The notes under the pieces were generated by a model that was given only the letters and a program-made list of their open reading frames with translations, had not been told where the DNA came from and searched no databases. From positions 162,599 to 226,598 of the forward strand of contig CALYLW010000971.1 in the NCBI GenBank assembly GCA_944989445.1: 64,000 nucleotides of DNA. The letters are read 5' to 3'. Position 1 is the first letter of the stretch. Each line of letters opens with the position of its first letter. The position numbers and the translations under genes were made by a program. Below, one piece after another: positions 23,342 to 34,787 of the stretch. The stretch is from Ampullaceana balthica (lineage: Eukaryota > Mollusca > Gastropoda > Lymnaeidae).

Positions 23342-24818
23342 CTGACAGGGGTAAAAACATACACTATAAAATTATACACAAGTTTGTAATATTTTTGTTA
23401 TGCCACTAAACGAAAAAAAAATACCCACGCCAAAAAAAAACAACAACTGAAAAGCACATAAGGAAATCGTGCATTTTAAATGTTATTATGGATGATTTTT
23501 TAAATATTATTATTCTAGTAGTATCCTTGCATTATAAGATTAATGTTGAATTATTAAATACCGCTGAACTGTCCTGGCGATATTTATAAAGACACTAGAA
23601 ATCAATATAGTATATGACAAATGATTAATTATATGCGAACATTAATTTTAGTTGTTTATCCTACAGATTATGTGTGTTAAATGAGGGTGTTTAAATTAGG
23701 TTATTATTTCATATCTAAAAACAAAAAGTTTGTGACTTAAATATCAATAGTGCAATAAAAAAATTTAGGGACTTCTTTATTTTCAATTTGGTTTCCATTG
23801 GTTTCACTATTTTACACACACAAATGCATAAAGAATTATATATACTGGAAATAAATTTCATTTATTTTTTAACGAATTTAAAATCATTTCTTTCCACTTC
23901 TTTTATCAAAATTAAGATAATATAATAATATACATTTTAATTTATGTTTGCTATCAATTATGCTGCATTTTGTTTGTATTTTGATTATGTAATTAATCAT
24001 GCAGGAAATCTTTTTCCAGTATTTTTCAGTTAAATTTCTAAGAAAACATATTCAAACTTTTCAAAGAAATAAATAATGCAGGAAATCCCTGACATTTATT
24101 TTTTCATAATTTGGTAAACAAACGAACAACAACAAAAATCGCTTTAAAGTAGTTTCAATTTAAACAATAACTTTCCCCCCGTTTTCCCCACTAAAGTTGC
24201 TTAATTTTGTTGATGGGTAAGCAACTCATTAGGAAATCCATGTACTTATTTGCAACTTAAACCGCCTGCCCGTATTAAAAAAGTACTTGAGACTAGCAAT
24301 TGATAAAATCGCTACAGAAATAACAACTCCGGCTTTAACTTCCAAACAGAATGCAACAAATAATTTTTCCATAAAGTTGGCCTTTTTTTGTAATTAGTAG
24401 AAATATAGTGCTTCAAACAATATGATGCGCTTGAATGATTTTGTTTCGAACTGTGAAAGAATTAGATTATGACAAACATTATTACCGTTTCCTTTAATCT
24501 TCACATTAACAATAACGATTTCTTTCTAAATTTTTCTCGTCCCCTATCTTTAAAAAAAATCTTGTCCGCATAAAAGTGTTTATAAATTTTTTCACAAAAG
24601 ACACGTAAACTGAAATCAACACTGATACACATGAAAGTACAGGTACTTTTTTAAAGTTATTTTTAGACCTTACGGAAGCCTTGAACACTTCAATGACCCT
24701 CATTAAGACACCTTTTCTATAGCACCTTTAAACACCCTACTGACTCGTGTTTTGGATTAGATCTCGCTAAAAATTAATTTTACATAAACCGATAAGGCAA
24801 CTATACCATTATACTTAC

Positions 24819-25875
24819 AATCGTGGTAGTGACCTGGTACACATCCTGCGTGTGGTGGACCTGCGGCTGAGAAGCTCCCTCGGGGCTGTAAGGCATGCTG
24901 ACCCCCGTCCCGTCAGCGTCGTATGGCAGGGTGTTGAGTTTCTCGTCGTGGCTAAACGGCAGGTTGACCTGTCCACCGTTGGGGCTGTATTTTAAGGTGG
25001 TCACCGTACCGTCAGGGTTGTAGGCCAAACTGGACATCGTCCCGTCGGCGTTGTGTAAGTCATGTTGGTGAGCATCACGTCGGGGTTGTAGGTCATGTTG
25101 GTGAGCATCACGTCAGGGATGTACGTCATGTTGGGCATCACCCCATTCACAGGCACGTCCTCGCCACGTCTGTCCATCGCGGGATGTGGCGGCAGCGGCT
25201 CGTTCGAGTACCTGACCGACACATCTGGTGACCGCGTGATGTAGGTCACGGTCCCGTTTTCGGGCTCGTAAAGGGTTTCAGTTATCAGCGGCAGGCGAGA
25301 GATCCGTCCGTCCGGGGATTCAAAGACGACGTCCGGCGGCCTGCTTCTTTGGGCCACGCTGGCGTAGGCTGGACTTCCGTAATGTGGACTGCTGTAAGGG
25401 TGATTGACGTAAGTTGGACTCACGTATGTCTGGTTGCCGTAGAAAGGACTGCCGTAGGGCGTTTCGCCGGTCGGGGAATTGAGGGATTGGTGAATGGGGA
25501 TGTTGTCTGAGGACATAGAGGCGTAGGCTGCTTGTCCGTTCTGATGGCTGTAGGCGACGTCTGGTAGTCTTGAATTCATAGGCAAAGTACCTGCGTTGGG
25601 TGGTCTTGAAATAAGAGGCAAAGTAGCTGCGTCTGAAAGTCTTGAAGTAAGCGAAGCTAAGGGCAAACTTACTGTGTCTGGAATTCTTGAAGTAATAGGT
25701 GAACTTTCTGTGTCTGGGATTCTTGAAGTTAGAGGTAAACTTACTGTTGGTTGACCACCAGAGACAACACTGACTCTTGTTTCATGAACCGTGTCGGTGG
25801 TTGAAGTATGTTCTATCGATGTGTCAAAGTGTTGAGCAGGCGTGTCAGGGGCGGCTTTCTTATTTGTTATGTTCT
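24819..25875 (-). CDS. Central IgSF receptor: large repeat-built tail exon (frameshifted)
   Basis: A 1057-nt exon between the acceptor aaatttgatgcag and the donor GTAAGT, phase 1 in and phase 0 out. It starts with NITNKKAAPDTPAQ. Three arrays follow: about five units around LPLTSRIPD / ITSRIPDT / LASLTSRLSD / LISRPPNA / MNSRLPDV; a Tyr-Ser-Pro array (YGSPFYGNQTYVSPTYVNHP, then PYSSPHYGSPAYA); and about eight ~11-residue units of the form x-(L/M)-x-Y-x-P-D (NMTYIPDVML, NMTYNPDVML, SLAYNPDGTV, TLKYSPNGG, SMPYSPEG). A 2-nt insertion at about 25052-25057 (tacacaac where tacaac is expected) breaks the frame, so the last ~78 codons are read in another frame. The tail is probably a tyrosine-phosphorylated docking region; that is inference. 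Confidence 0.72.
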
Positions 25876-26294
25876 CTGCATCAAATTTAATAGCAATAAT
25901 TGTAGAATTGGCCAGTACATTTTTTTCTTAACATTTTCAAAAATATGTATATCTTTTTTAAGTGATCTATTTTTATTCAAATAAAATCTAATTTAAAATT
26001 TTAAAAAATAACTCTTTTAAATTAATTTTAAAAAACAACAACAACATTTAAAATATTTTAGTAAATGTTTTTATTATTCTCAAGATGATAGAGATTAAAA
26101 AAAATATTATTTAACCACCAGTAACTAATGATGGTTTATTATAGCTTTTATTTATTTTTGTTACATAATTCGAATTAACTACAGTTATCGTACGTAATAT
26201 TTTTTTAACATCTAGTTCATGGTTCTTACAATTATTTTTCGTTGTCTCTGATATCTTTTTAAAAAAAATATATATTTTAAAATTTTAATATTAC

Positions 26295-26341
26295 CTGGTC
26301 TTGCTCCAAGATACAAGCCATCTGCTGTGTTGTAACAGCGC
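26295..26341 (-). CDS. Central IgSF receptor: 47-nt exon
   Basis: Acceptor ttattaaatacag, donor GTAATA. Entered in phase 2 and left in phase 1, it encodes RCYNTADGLYLGARP. It corresponds to the 44-nt exon 7880-7837 of cassette 2 (same phases, C-(F/Y)-x at the start). Direct joining to the transmembrane exon would break the frame, so the 34-nt microexon upstream is required. Confidence 0.68.
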
Positions 26342-26537
26342 CTGTATTTAATAAGGAAATACGTGTTGTATGGGGCTTGAATAATATTTGTTTGTATTAA
26401 TTTATATTTGAAATGTATTTAAATGTTACGTGTTTAATTTTTAAAACAATAACTAAAATAAAAATGAAACAATTTTTTTACCACACTGGGACAAAAAAAT
26501 AAAAACAAATACTAATAATTATTAAGTAACAACTCAC

Positions 26538-26571
26538 TTAGAAAGCTTGAGCTGAAAGTGTTTAATTTTAC
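26538..26571 (-). CDS. Central IgSF receptor: 34-nt juxtamembrane microexon
   Basis: Acceptor actgtcttttacag, donor GTGAGT. Entered in phase 1 and left in phase 2, it encodes GKIKHFQLKLS plus the start of a lysine codon, a basic segment following the membrane helix. It exactly supplies the phase change needed between exons 28744-28628 and 26341-26295. Cassette 2 has a microexon of identical length and phases at 8724-8691. Confidence 0.7.
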
Positions 26572-26945
26572 CTGTAAAAGACAGTGTAAGAGCATTTAGA
26601 AAGATCAATCATAATCAGACATTGTGGTGGAAAAAATGGAATATATTGTAAGACAGCTCCTCTATGTTTATTTTAAAGGTTTCAAAAAATTGATACATTT
26701 TATAGTCATTTTGTTGAGATATTTGTTTTATTGCATTGTATTTCTAAAGTACATCATTGTGATACATTTCCGGTTGCATATGTTTATATGTAGTTTTCTT
26801 CTTGTAAATAAACAACATATATTTACACATTGAATCTAGAAGTATTCATGTTAACAAAATATATTTAAAAGGACATTTTAGATTGGGATTTTATTTTGTA
26901 AATAACAATTGTTATTACATTGGTAAATATACTTGATCATTATTT

Positions 26946-27800
26946 TTACTCGGTTATCTTATCTTATCTGTTTACAGACGCTCCTTCTATACAGAAGATT
27001 ATTGCGTCCTACGCTTATCTATGGTTTGTGTTTAGTCCTGCATTTTTATTAGAGTTTTAAATGTTGATAAAGTGTTGGTTTTCCTGGATTCTTCAGGCAA
27101 CCCATTCCACGCCCTAATTCCGGACGGGAAGAAGGAAAACTTGTATGTGTTTGTTCTTGCATACGGAATAAGAAAGGTGTTTTTATCCTTATGTCTATCT
27201 GAGGGTTGTATTAAGTTATCTTTGTGTTGTATTTCTAAATTAGAATTAATTGCTTTATGTATGATTACTACTTTGCTCTTGGTTCTTCTATCCTCTAGTG
27301 TTTCAAGGTTTAATGATTTAACTAATGGTGTTACTCTTGTCAGTTTCGAATATTCTCCAGTAATGAATCTGGCAGCTCTTTTTTGAATTTGTTCTAGTTT
27401 ATCAATGTTTTCTTTGGTGGATGGGTCCCATACAGAAGATGCATATTCTAGTGCAGGTCTCACCAAAGTGAGGTAGCATTTTAGTTTTATATCTCTATTA
27501 CATTTGTTAAAGTTCCTTTTTATAAAGCCTAAGGTTTTGTTTGATTTTTTAATAACTTCATTGACATGGGGATTCCATGATAGTTTCTCATTTATTAAGA
27601 CTCCTAAGTATTTTGCATCTTTAGTTTGGGTCAGTTCTTTTCCATGAATGTAATATTTTGAATTTATTTGTTTCTTTTTCTTTGTTACTCTTAACAGTTG
27701 ACACTTTTCTGGATGGAAAGACATACTCCAGTTAGTTTCCCATTTTATCAATTCATCTAAGTCTTTTTGTAAAATTTTGCCATCTTGTTCTGATTTAACT
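26946..27800 (-). mobile_element. 5'-truncated LINE with gataa tail
   Basis: Minus-strand frame 27751-27032 (continuing in frame upstream to about 27790) encodes the end of a non-LTR reverse transcriptase: WSMSFHPEKCQLLRVTKKKK, AKYLGVLINEKLSWNPHV, LVRPALEYASSVWDP, IQKRAARFITGEYS and FFPSGIRAWNGLPEE. These are the thumb and C-terminal motifs of LINEs of the CR1/Jockey type. A ~90-bp 3' UTR ending in (gataa)n follows the stop. The frame is intact for 239 codons, so the insertion is young. It lies in the intron between the transmembrane exon and the microexon of the central gene, in the same orientation. It lacks the fingers, palm and endonuclease parts. Confidence 0.82.
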
Positions 27801-28627
27801 GGTTAGCTATGGATACTAGAAATTTTTATATTTATCATTCTTTATGTTCATGGAAATTGCATCTGGATAGAAGTAAAAATTTTCAAGCATGTTTAAAACA
27901 TTATAAAAAATATTTCATATAGAATGGAGAAATTTCAAAACAGCTTTATTAGAATCAGTGTACATGCGTAACACAATTTACGTAGCTTAAATCTTATTGA
28001 AATTATGAATAGTAGAGAAGAAACAACAAACAAAAAAATTATTTGTGATCAACCTTTAAACCTAATGTTATGAAATGAAAGATTTAATGCAGCAGACACA
28101 TAGCTTTTGACAAATCGCTTCAGAATTATTTAACATATGTTCTATTTCATTATTTAAAATCCTATTTTTCTTTATAATAAGAAAAATGTTTTTGAGACTT
28201 GTTATTTTTGTTCTACAAAATCCCTTTTAAGATACTTCCGAAGATCAAAGAGTTATTTCTTCTTTACTTCCCCGGTGAAACAGCTTAAACCTTTATGATA
28301 TCATTGTCAAAAAATGATTTATGTACTATAAGGCTTCGTAAGCGCAATCTTCTAATTCCAAGAATTTATATTTCAAGAATCTGCTTCCGTTTTAGCGAAT
28401 CAACAAATTACGGTACTGAAACTTAAAATAAGAACTTACAGTTAAGTATATCTTTAAACAATTCATTAAATCTATCAGCCTAAATGCACGACTGATCACT
28501 AATTCTTTTATTTGGCAGAAATAATTGTAAATTATTAGAACATATTCCTTTATTGTTAACAAAATTGATGTTCTAGTTCTGACATTATAAACTACATCAC
28601 AACTAAGGCATACAAACAAAATCTTAC

Positions 28628-28744
28628 CTCTATATAAGTAAATGAGTATAGCAGCGATGAGTACGAAAAGTCCAGCAACAGCACTGATGCTGACAATAAC
28701 AGGGGTCATGAGCTGTGACCCAGGTGTGTTACCCTCACTGGCAG
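28628..28744 (-). CDS. Central IgSF receptor: transmembrane exon
   Basis: A 117-nt exon, phase 1 on both sides (acceptor actttccattttag, donor GTAAGA). It encodes ASEGNTPGSQLMTP followed by a hydrophobic helix VIVSISAVAGLFVLIAAIL and IYLYR at the inner edge. A single helix with a basic stop-transfer end fits a type I membrane protein. It matches the position and phase of exon 9054-8944 in cassette 2. Confidence 0.78.
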
Positions 28745-29178
28745 CTAAAATGGAAAGTGACATATATCGAATCTCTTCTATGACATTTATCAATTTTTTT
28801 TCTATGAAATATATATCGACGTTCTTATAAGACATTTATCGATGCTTTTCTATGAAATTTATCGAATCTCTCCAATTGTTTTAATAATCAATTCATTAAA
28901 AATTCATACTAACTATATGTATTTTATATTATACGTTTATGTACTACAATGAATCAGAGTTTTTTTTAAAAAGAGTTTTTTTGTGTTTTTTGTTATATTT
29001 CTTGAATACAACAGCACTCCTTAAAACTTTATTTCGTTTTGTTCAAATGTAAAAGGATTATCTCTAATATAGTTTTCCCCCCAATATTTTAATGCTCCTA
29101 ATCTGACATAATACCTATTTTTACTTGCACTCAGGCTGATCAATAATACACAACAATCTCCTTCAAAAATGTACTCAC

Positions 29179-29211
29179 CTACGCTGGGGGTATTGTTTTC
29201 TCCTGGAGGTT
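29179..29211 (-). CDS. Central IgSF receptor: 33-nt stalk exon
   Basis: Acceptor ttatttttttaaag, donor GTGAGT, phase 1 on both sides. It encodes EPPGENNTPSV, a short Pro/Asn-rich linker between the last Ig-like domain and the membrane helix. NNT is a possible N-glycosylation site. Being phase-symmetric, it could be skipped without loss of frame. Confidence 0.65.
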   Translation of the reverse strand, partial: NLQEKTIPPA

Positions 29212-29535
29212 CTTTAAAAAAATAAAACAACAATTGAACTCGGTTAATGTGTGTTAAAATTAGGGGTGATCCATACATTATGTAAACAATTTAACACGTA
29301 GTATTAAAAATGCTAAATCGTCCCTTTCGTTTTTGTTTGTGTTACGTCAGCAGCACTATTCACTGAGTTGAAAACTTTATATATATATTTCTAATAAAAA
29401 ATATACTGTTGGAAATAGTTTATTTTAGTCACGTAATTTATTAATATTTTTATTACGTTTATAACTTGTATTAATCTAGCACACTGTTACATTAAATTGA
29501 TTTGATATTGTCTCAGATCTATTTTAAAAACCCAC

Positions 29536-29866
29536 CTTTTGTGATTACACCGATGCGATACTGTACATAGTTGTTTTTGTAGTTGTACCCCGTGCCAATT
29601 CTTACATCAGTGATTTCTCAGTGCGCCTTGCGATGTCTCATTGGTAATCGTTAGGTTGATGAGTTGCGACAATTTCAACACCCGATTCAAGTAACTGAAG
29701 CAAATCCCACTGTGACATTGTCCTAAAAAGATCCATGTGTTGTTGACATAAATTGCTGTCAGGTTAGGGCCGTAAGGAACAGTAACACATATTTGGAAGG
29801 AGAAAGGTAGCGTCTCGTCTTCATCGATCTCCACATCTTTGCTATTTCTGCACATCTTAGGAGGGC
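29536..29866 (-). CDS. Central IgSF receptor: third Ig-like exon (frameshifted)
   Basis: Phase-1 exon after the acceptor tctgctctgtgtctag, ending at the donor GTGGGT. The first part encodes PPKMCRNSKDVEIDEDET, then LPFSFQICVTVPYGPNLTAI and TWIFLGQCHSGICFSYL, with NLT/NNT/NET glycosylation sites. This is an Ig-like fold candidate with cysteines but no canonical D-x-G-x-Y-x-C. At about 29615-29620 the frame breaks: the next frame supplies EITDVRIGTGYNYKNNY and YVQYRIGVITK up to the donor. A loss of two bases in a ga-ga run explains this. Without it the frame meets TGA at about 29607. Alternatives are a sequencing error, a pseudogene, or a truncated secreted form. Confidence 0.55.
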
Positions 29867-30672
29867 CTAGACACAGAGCAGAAATGGTCTAGAGTTTCTT
29901 AAAGAGATTTTAGTTTGTCGATATGTATGTACATATGTTACGCCTTCTCAAGATATACCACATTTAGCACCCAGAGCTAGGTCAACATGATCCGCTCCTT
30001 ACTAATAACGTGTTGAGACTCTCAGTCGCCTACCCCATAGTTCATTCTACAAGATTTCATTACAGTGCTGGGCCAGTTCTGCCTTACACAATCATTGAAA
30101 CTATTTTTTTGAATAACTTGATTAATTAGCATTAATGTGAGTCTCAATGCCATTAACCATTAACGATACTTTGGTATAAGAATCAAGGCTTTACACATAG
30201 CTTATTAAAACTTTTCAAATTATATGTATTGTAATTTAAAGACTTTTCTGCATACTCATTACTGTGTGTAAATTATTAAATTAAAAATAAATAAAATATA
30301 TACAGTATTAACTTTCTACTCGTCGTTGGCTACTGTATTTAATCTTGGGAAAAACTAGCATTCACAAGGATTGTTTCGACCTTTTCGCAAGCACACTATA
30401 GGAAATAAAAAGGTGACGTACCAATACCAATACAAATTCAGAAACAATACATTTTCCAACGGAAGTCAACAAATTATACTAACTGATTAATTATAAATTA
30501 TGAATTGTCATTGAAACTTGACAGGTTTTATAAAACTTTAGCTAAATCTCACCCCAAAGGTATGCTGAATATTGATCACAATATTTACAATCATAGCAAG
30601 ACCGAAGAACTAATCATTCAAGTTAAATGATATACAATTAAGTGGATACTATACACATGATCTGATACTCAC

Positions 30673-30966
30673 ATCCATTGACGGAGATGTCTAGGCTCTG
30701 GGTTGTCGTCCTTGACTTGGTCTTACTCTCGGCAACACACAAGTACGTCCCGGTGTCCGAACACTGCATTATCCCGAATGTGTAGTTGACCAAGGTGGCG
30801 TCCTCTATCTTACTGAGAACCTCGCCATCGTCTCGTTGAATGGACAGAAATATGGAGGAGTCGAGACTGGTCTCAGTGCAAGTGAGTGTCGGTCCCTGGA
30901 GCCCTTCAGAACTAGCAAAGTATCTGCTTTTATCCTCTGGGTAGAACCTGGCGCTTTGCGTGAGAC
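30673..30966 (-). CDS. Central IgSF receptor: Ig domain 2 exon
   Basis: A 294-nt exon, phase 1 on both sides (acceptor tttgttactcaaaag, donor GTGAGT). It encodes LTQSARFYPEDKSRYF, the B-strand GPTLTC, and the F-strand QCSDTGTYLCVAESK, which carries the D-x-G-x-Y-x-C signature of Ig V/I-type domains. An extra Cys sits seven residues before the F-strand Cys. The C-strand Trp is not evident. NYT is a possible glycosylation site. The GC content contrasts with the flanking introns. Confidence 0.8.
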
Positions 30967-31385
30967 CTTTTGAGTAACAAAACGTACACAAGTGAACTTT
31001 TAATAATATACTATGAAGAATGAAATTATAATTTTCGTTGATTTTTAGATGGTTTCAAATTCAAATGAAAATGTGAAAGCTGAATAAAATTTGAAAATTT
31101 TACCTAGCAGCCAGCATCTCAAAGGGATACTAACATGACAAAGTCTTATTCATTACTATTAGCGTAACGTTATTTTCGTGATGTCTGCACACTTTTGCAA
31201 TTAAATAAAATTACATTTCTTTTCAAATATTTTTTTTCAAGCATTATTTCATATACTAAGTTTAACATATATATGTGTAGTAAACTTTGATGTCATTATA
31301 TCTCCTTTATATTCATTTCAACATTATCAAAAACTATAATTTCTCAATTAACCATTTAAACATCAATAAGTGTTGATCTCCTTAC

Positions 31386-31658
31386 ATTCTACGACAATAT
31401 CAATAGCGACGTTCTCGTGGCCCAGTATGTTGCCAGTCTTGCACACGTATTGGCCGGCATGCGAGCAGTCTGCACGGGGGAGAGAAAACCCAACACTGAC
31501 CAACTTGCCGTTGGAGGTTAGAATCCTGCGTTCCCTTTGAAATCCGTTCTGAGAGATTGCAACGTACGTGCCGTTAGAACCCGAGGCAGTACAGCTGAAT
31601 ACCACTGTGTCGTTTGGGTAGATGGTCAGGCGATCCATGTTGGGTTTTATGTCAATAA
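31386..31658 (-). CDS. Central IgSF receptor: Ig domain 1 exon
   Basis: A 273-nt exon, phase 1 on both sides when the acceptor ccacaaccaagagag is used; the donor is GTAAGG. It encodes IDIKPNMDRLTIYPNDT, the B-strand VVFSC, and the F-strand RADCSHAGQYVCKTGN with A-G-x-Y-x-C. As in domain 2, an extra Cys (DCS) precedes the F-strand Cys. NDT and NGT are possible glycosylation sites. The signal-peptide exon at 43767-43692 ends in phase 1 and would join directly, giving a mature N-terminus close to VIDIKPN. Confidence 0.78.
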
Positions 31659-31662
31659 CTCT

Positions 31663-32664
31663 CTTGGTTGTGGAATGGGTTTATATCTAGCTTAAAGGCT
31701 TCAATCTTAGCTTTTGCTTAGGGATAGAAAAAAATGCTTATTATATATAAAGAAGATGTAATTATCTTTTTATAAATATTTTCTTTAAAAAAATACACAT
31801 TGCTTTATAAGTTGCTTTAATGCAATGATAAAAATCATCGAAGTTAATTATAATTGGTTCATAATTAAGGATTTATTTACTGAGAAAAAATAAAAGCGAC
31901 ACAGATACATATTTTCATTACAAATATGTTCCAAATTTGTACACTTTTAGGCATACATGAAACATTCAAATCTTAAGTCCATGATAAGTCATTATAAAGA
32001 TAGAACATCTTTAAACAGTAAAAAGAATATGTCATTTTAGCAAGTTAATATGCCTTTCAAAATGTTTGTTTTATCAGGGCAGTATATTCAAGACAACAAT
32101 GTCGAATAAGGCAAGCACTTGGCAGTAACAAACCAACTATTTCTAAAAAATGAAAATCTAGCAAATAAAGGAATGATCATTATCATTAAATAAATATCAC
32201 TGTAATAGTTGTGATGTTATTTTATTGCATTTCATTAAATATTTGTAAGAGTAAAAAAGAATGAGATTGTTTATAGTCATTTTGCATTATTAAGAATTAG
32301 TAGATTTGGAGATTGTGATTATGTGATTTTTGGGATACTTTTTAGTACTCCATGATCACATTAGCTCTCGCCAACATTTTGATAATCAAATATATTTTGT
32401 ATTATATAACGAGTCCATTTGTAATAAACACATTTTTTTATATGTATTTTCGTTAAAAATTAAGTTGGAATAAATGACAGAGGGATTGTTTTTTAATATT
32501 TATATACTCTTTTCATTTATGGCCATGTTTATTAACAAGCCTGATATATCTTATATGTTTTACATTTATTTTAAATTTTATCAAGCTACTTGACATTTCC
32601 GAGAAATTGTGCTTTTTGAGGATAATAACATTATGCTATGTGTATAGTTTTTTTTTGTGAGTCA
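31663..32664. other. AT-rich intron sequence, nothing recognised
   Basis: No further Ig exon or signal exon was found directly upstream of Ig domain 1. The region is AT-rich up to the hAT element at 32665. Confidence 0.5.
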
Positions 32665-33044
32665 CAGGCCTGGATTAACCTATTGGCAAACAAGGCACGT
32701 GCCTTGGGCAACAAGCGTTTGGGGGTCACCACAAGACCTCAAGAAAAATGTGTATATTGTCCATAATCGACAAGACGTTAGCGAATCGCAAATGTAATAT
32801 TAAATCGCACAGGGGCGAATTAAATGGAGCGCTGATTGGGCTAAAGCCAAGGGCCCCCAATGATTTAGACTAAATTAAGGGACCCCAAACTTATTAAATT
32901 GTACAATAAAGTGGCTGGGCAGGGCCCCGGGTGGAATTGCAGCCAGGGGCCCCGTTCAATCTTAATCCACTCCGGAAATCGCTTTTAAAGGGACAAATGA
33001 AAAATTTGCATCTTTACAACATTAAATTTTCTAGGGTTGCTGGA

Positions 33045-34440
33045 GTTGGTCAGTCAGTTTGATCCATTTTTAGCATCACACATTGCGAAATAAGGATATT
33101 CTGGAAAAGGAAATCCTTCTTATGTATCTCAAACTATATGTGAAGAACTGATTAAAATTATGTCCCCAAAAGTCCATCAAGTAATTAAAGATGAAATAAA
33201 GGCTTCCGTTTATTTCAGCTTGTCAATACCCGATATTTCACTTATAGATCAGTTAAGCATTGTTCTTCGATATGTGGTAGATGGAGAGCCCATTGAGCGC
33301 TTTATGACTTTCTTGGAGCTGCAAAGTCACACCGGTGAAGGTATTGCTAAGCAAGAGTTGCCTTACTTACGTGAAGTTTGCAATATTGATTTTGCGAAAT
33401 GCAGAGGTCAGTTCCGGATAATGCAGCTAATATGTCTTGGTATTACAAGGGCATGCAGAACAAAATTATAGAGAAAAGTTAGTTTTCTATCTAAATACCC
33501 TGTGCTACCCATTCACTAAATCTGGTTGGCAGAAGTGCCGTTGACTCTTGTTTAGAGGCAGTAAACTTCTTCCATACAGTGCAACTGATCTATACATTTT
33601 TGCTCAGCTTCAAACAACAGATGGAATATTCTGAAAGGATGCTTTGTTTATTAAACGCTGGTAAACTCTCTTTCCGATACCAGATGGGAAGCACATGCTG
33701 TTGGAACTTAAGCTATTCTAAAGTCTCATCCTCAGATTATAGTAACTTTAGAGTATTTACAATAAGACCTGTCACAGAAGGGGGACACCAGAAGAGAAGC
33801 AGACACAAATTGCAAAGACGATACAAGAATGAGAATTTGCTCTCACGCTTGTCTTTTGGGAAGAAGTGTTACATTTTCACAGATGTAGTCAAGCTCTACA
33901 AAATGAGCATGTTAACTTGATTGAAAACGTGTGCTGATTTGTATTCTTCACTAGCAATCACTTGCATGAAAGACAGTGGTCATTGATGGTGATGCCCCTG
34001 AGGTATCTCTGAAAGCCAGAGACAAATTTCGTATATTTGCTTCTTACGCCATTGTTGACAAACTTGAGACAGTGATGGGATATATAATATATATATAGCA
34101 GTTAGATTTTCTTGTCTGGTCGATGTACCACAAAAATCTCAGTGTTATATATGACTAATAAATGCTTATCCTGAAGATCTGAACAATAGTTTATATACTG
34201 AACTTCAAAAGTTACACTCATATATTCGCCACAAGTTTCGTGCATCAAAATCTCAAAAACAACATGTTGAGTCATGCAGAATTATACCATGTAATAGTGA
34301 CAACATCCAGTTTGCTTTTCCAATGTAGAAATGGTTAATTTTTAACATTAATGTTTGTGAACGTTTTAACTGAGCGCTCTTTTTCTCAGTTAAAACGATT
34401 GAGACAGTCATTTAGCGCAAAATTAACTTTGATGATGTAC
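33045..34440 (+). pseudogene. hAT transposase pseudogene (ZMYM1/TTF type)
   Basis: The frame at 33160-33471 encodes VHQVIKDEIKASVYFSLSI, LRYVVDGEPIERFMTFLELQ and LREVCNIDFAKCRGQ. These are the RNase-H-like core of the hAT transposases related to zinc-finger MYM-type protein 1. Further matches continue in other frames (NAANMSWYYKGMQNKIIE style at 33425-33475, LNLVGRSAVDSCLEAVNFF at 33515-33575). Several frameshifts and stops make it non-functional. Confidence 0.78.
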
Positions 34441-34633
34441 TTTGCCAGATGTAAATCTAGAATTAAGAACTTTAAAATGTAAAAGTTTGCTTTCTCTGAC
34501 TTTCTCGTCTATTAAAAAAGTTACAGCATGTCTGTGTATTATTATTACAAAATTAATTAAATTTTAATTTTAATACAAAAATAACTTATCGTAGGATTTA
34601 TATGAGTGATACTAGTACAAACATATTTGTTAA

Positions 34634-34787
34634 CAGCGGCGTCACTAGGGTGGGCGTCATCCAGTTCGGTAGGTCAGGGCGTAACCCCCCCCCACAACTT
34701 ATCCCATAGACCTCCTCCGAGTATGCACATGCCAAATAACAAGGCATACATAATGTTATCCTCCCGCAATCCCTTGTGACGCCCCTG
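34634..34787. mobile_element. Nested hAT-like MITE, 154 bp
   Basis: The termini CAGCGGCGTCACTAGGG and, inverted, CAGGGGCGTCACAAGGG are flanked by tttgttaa and tgtgttaa (7 of 8 match). It has no coding capacity. It lies inside the larger hAT and is therefore younger than that insertion. Confidence 0.72.

Noticed and set aside
27072..27386. Plus-strand frame with a hydrophobic stretch
   Set aside because: It is antisense to the intact LINE reverse-transcriptase frame on the minus strand.
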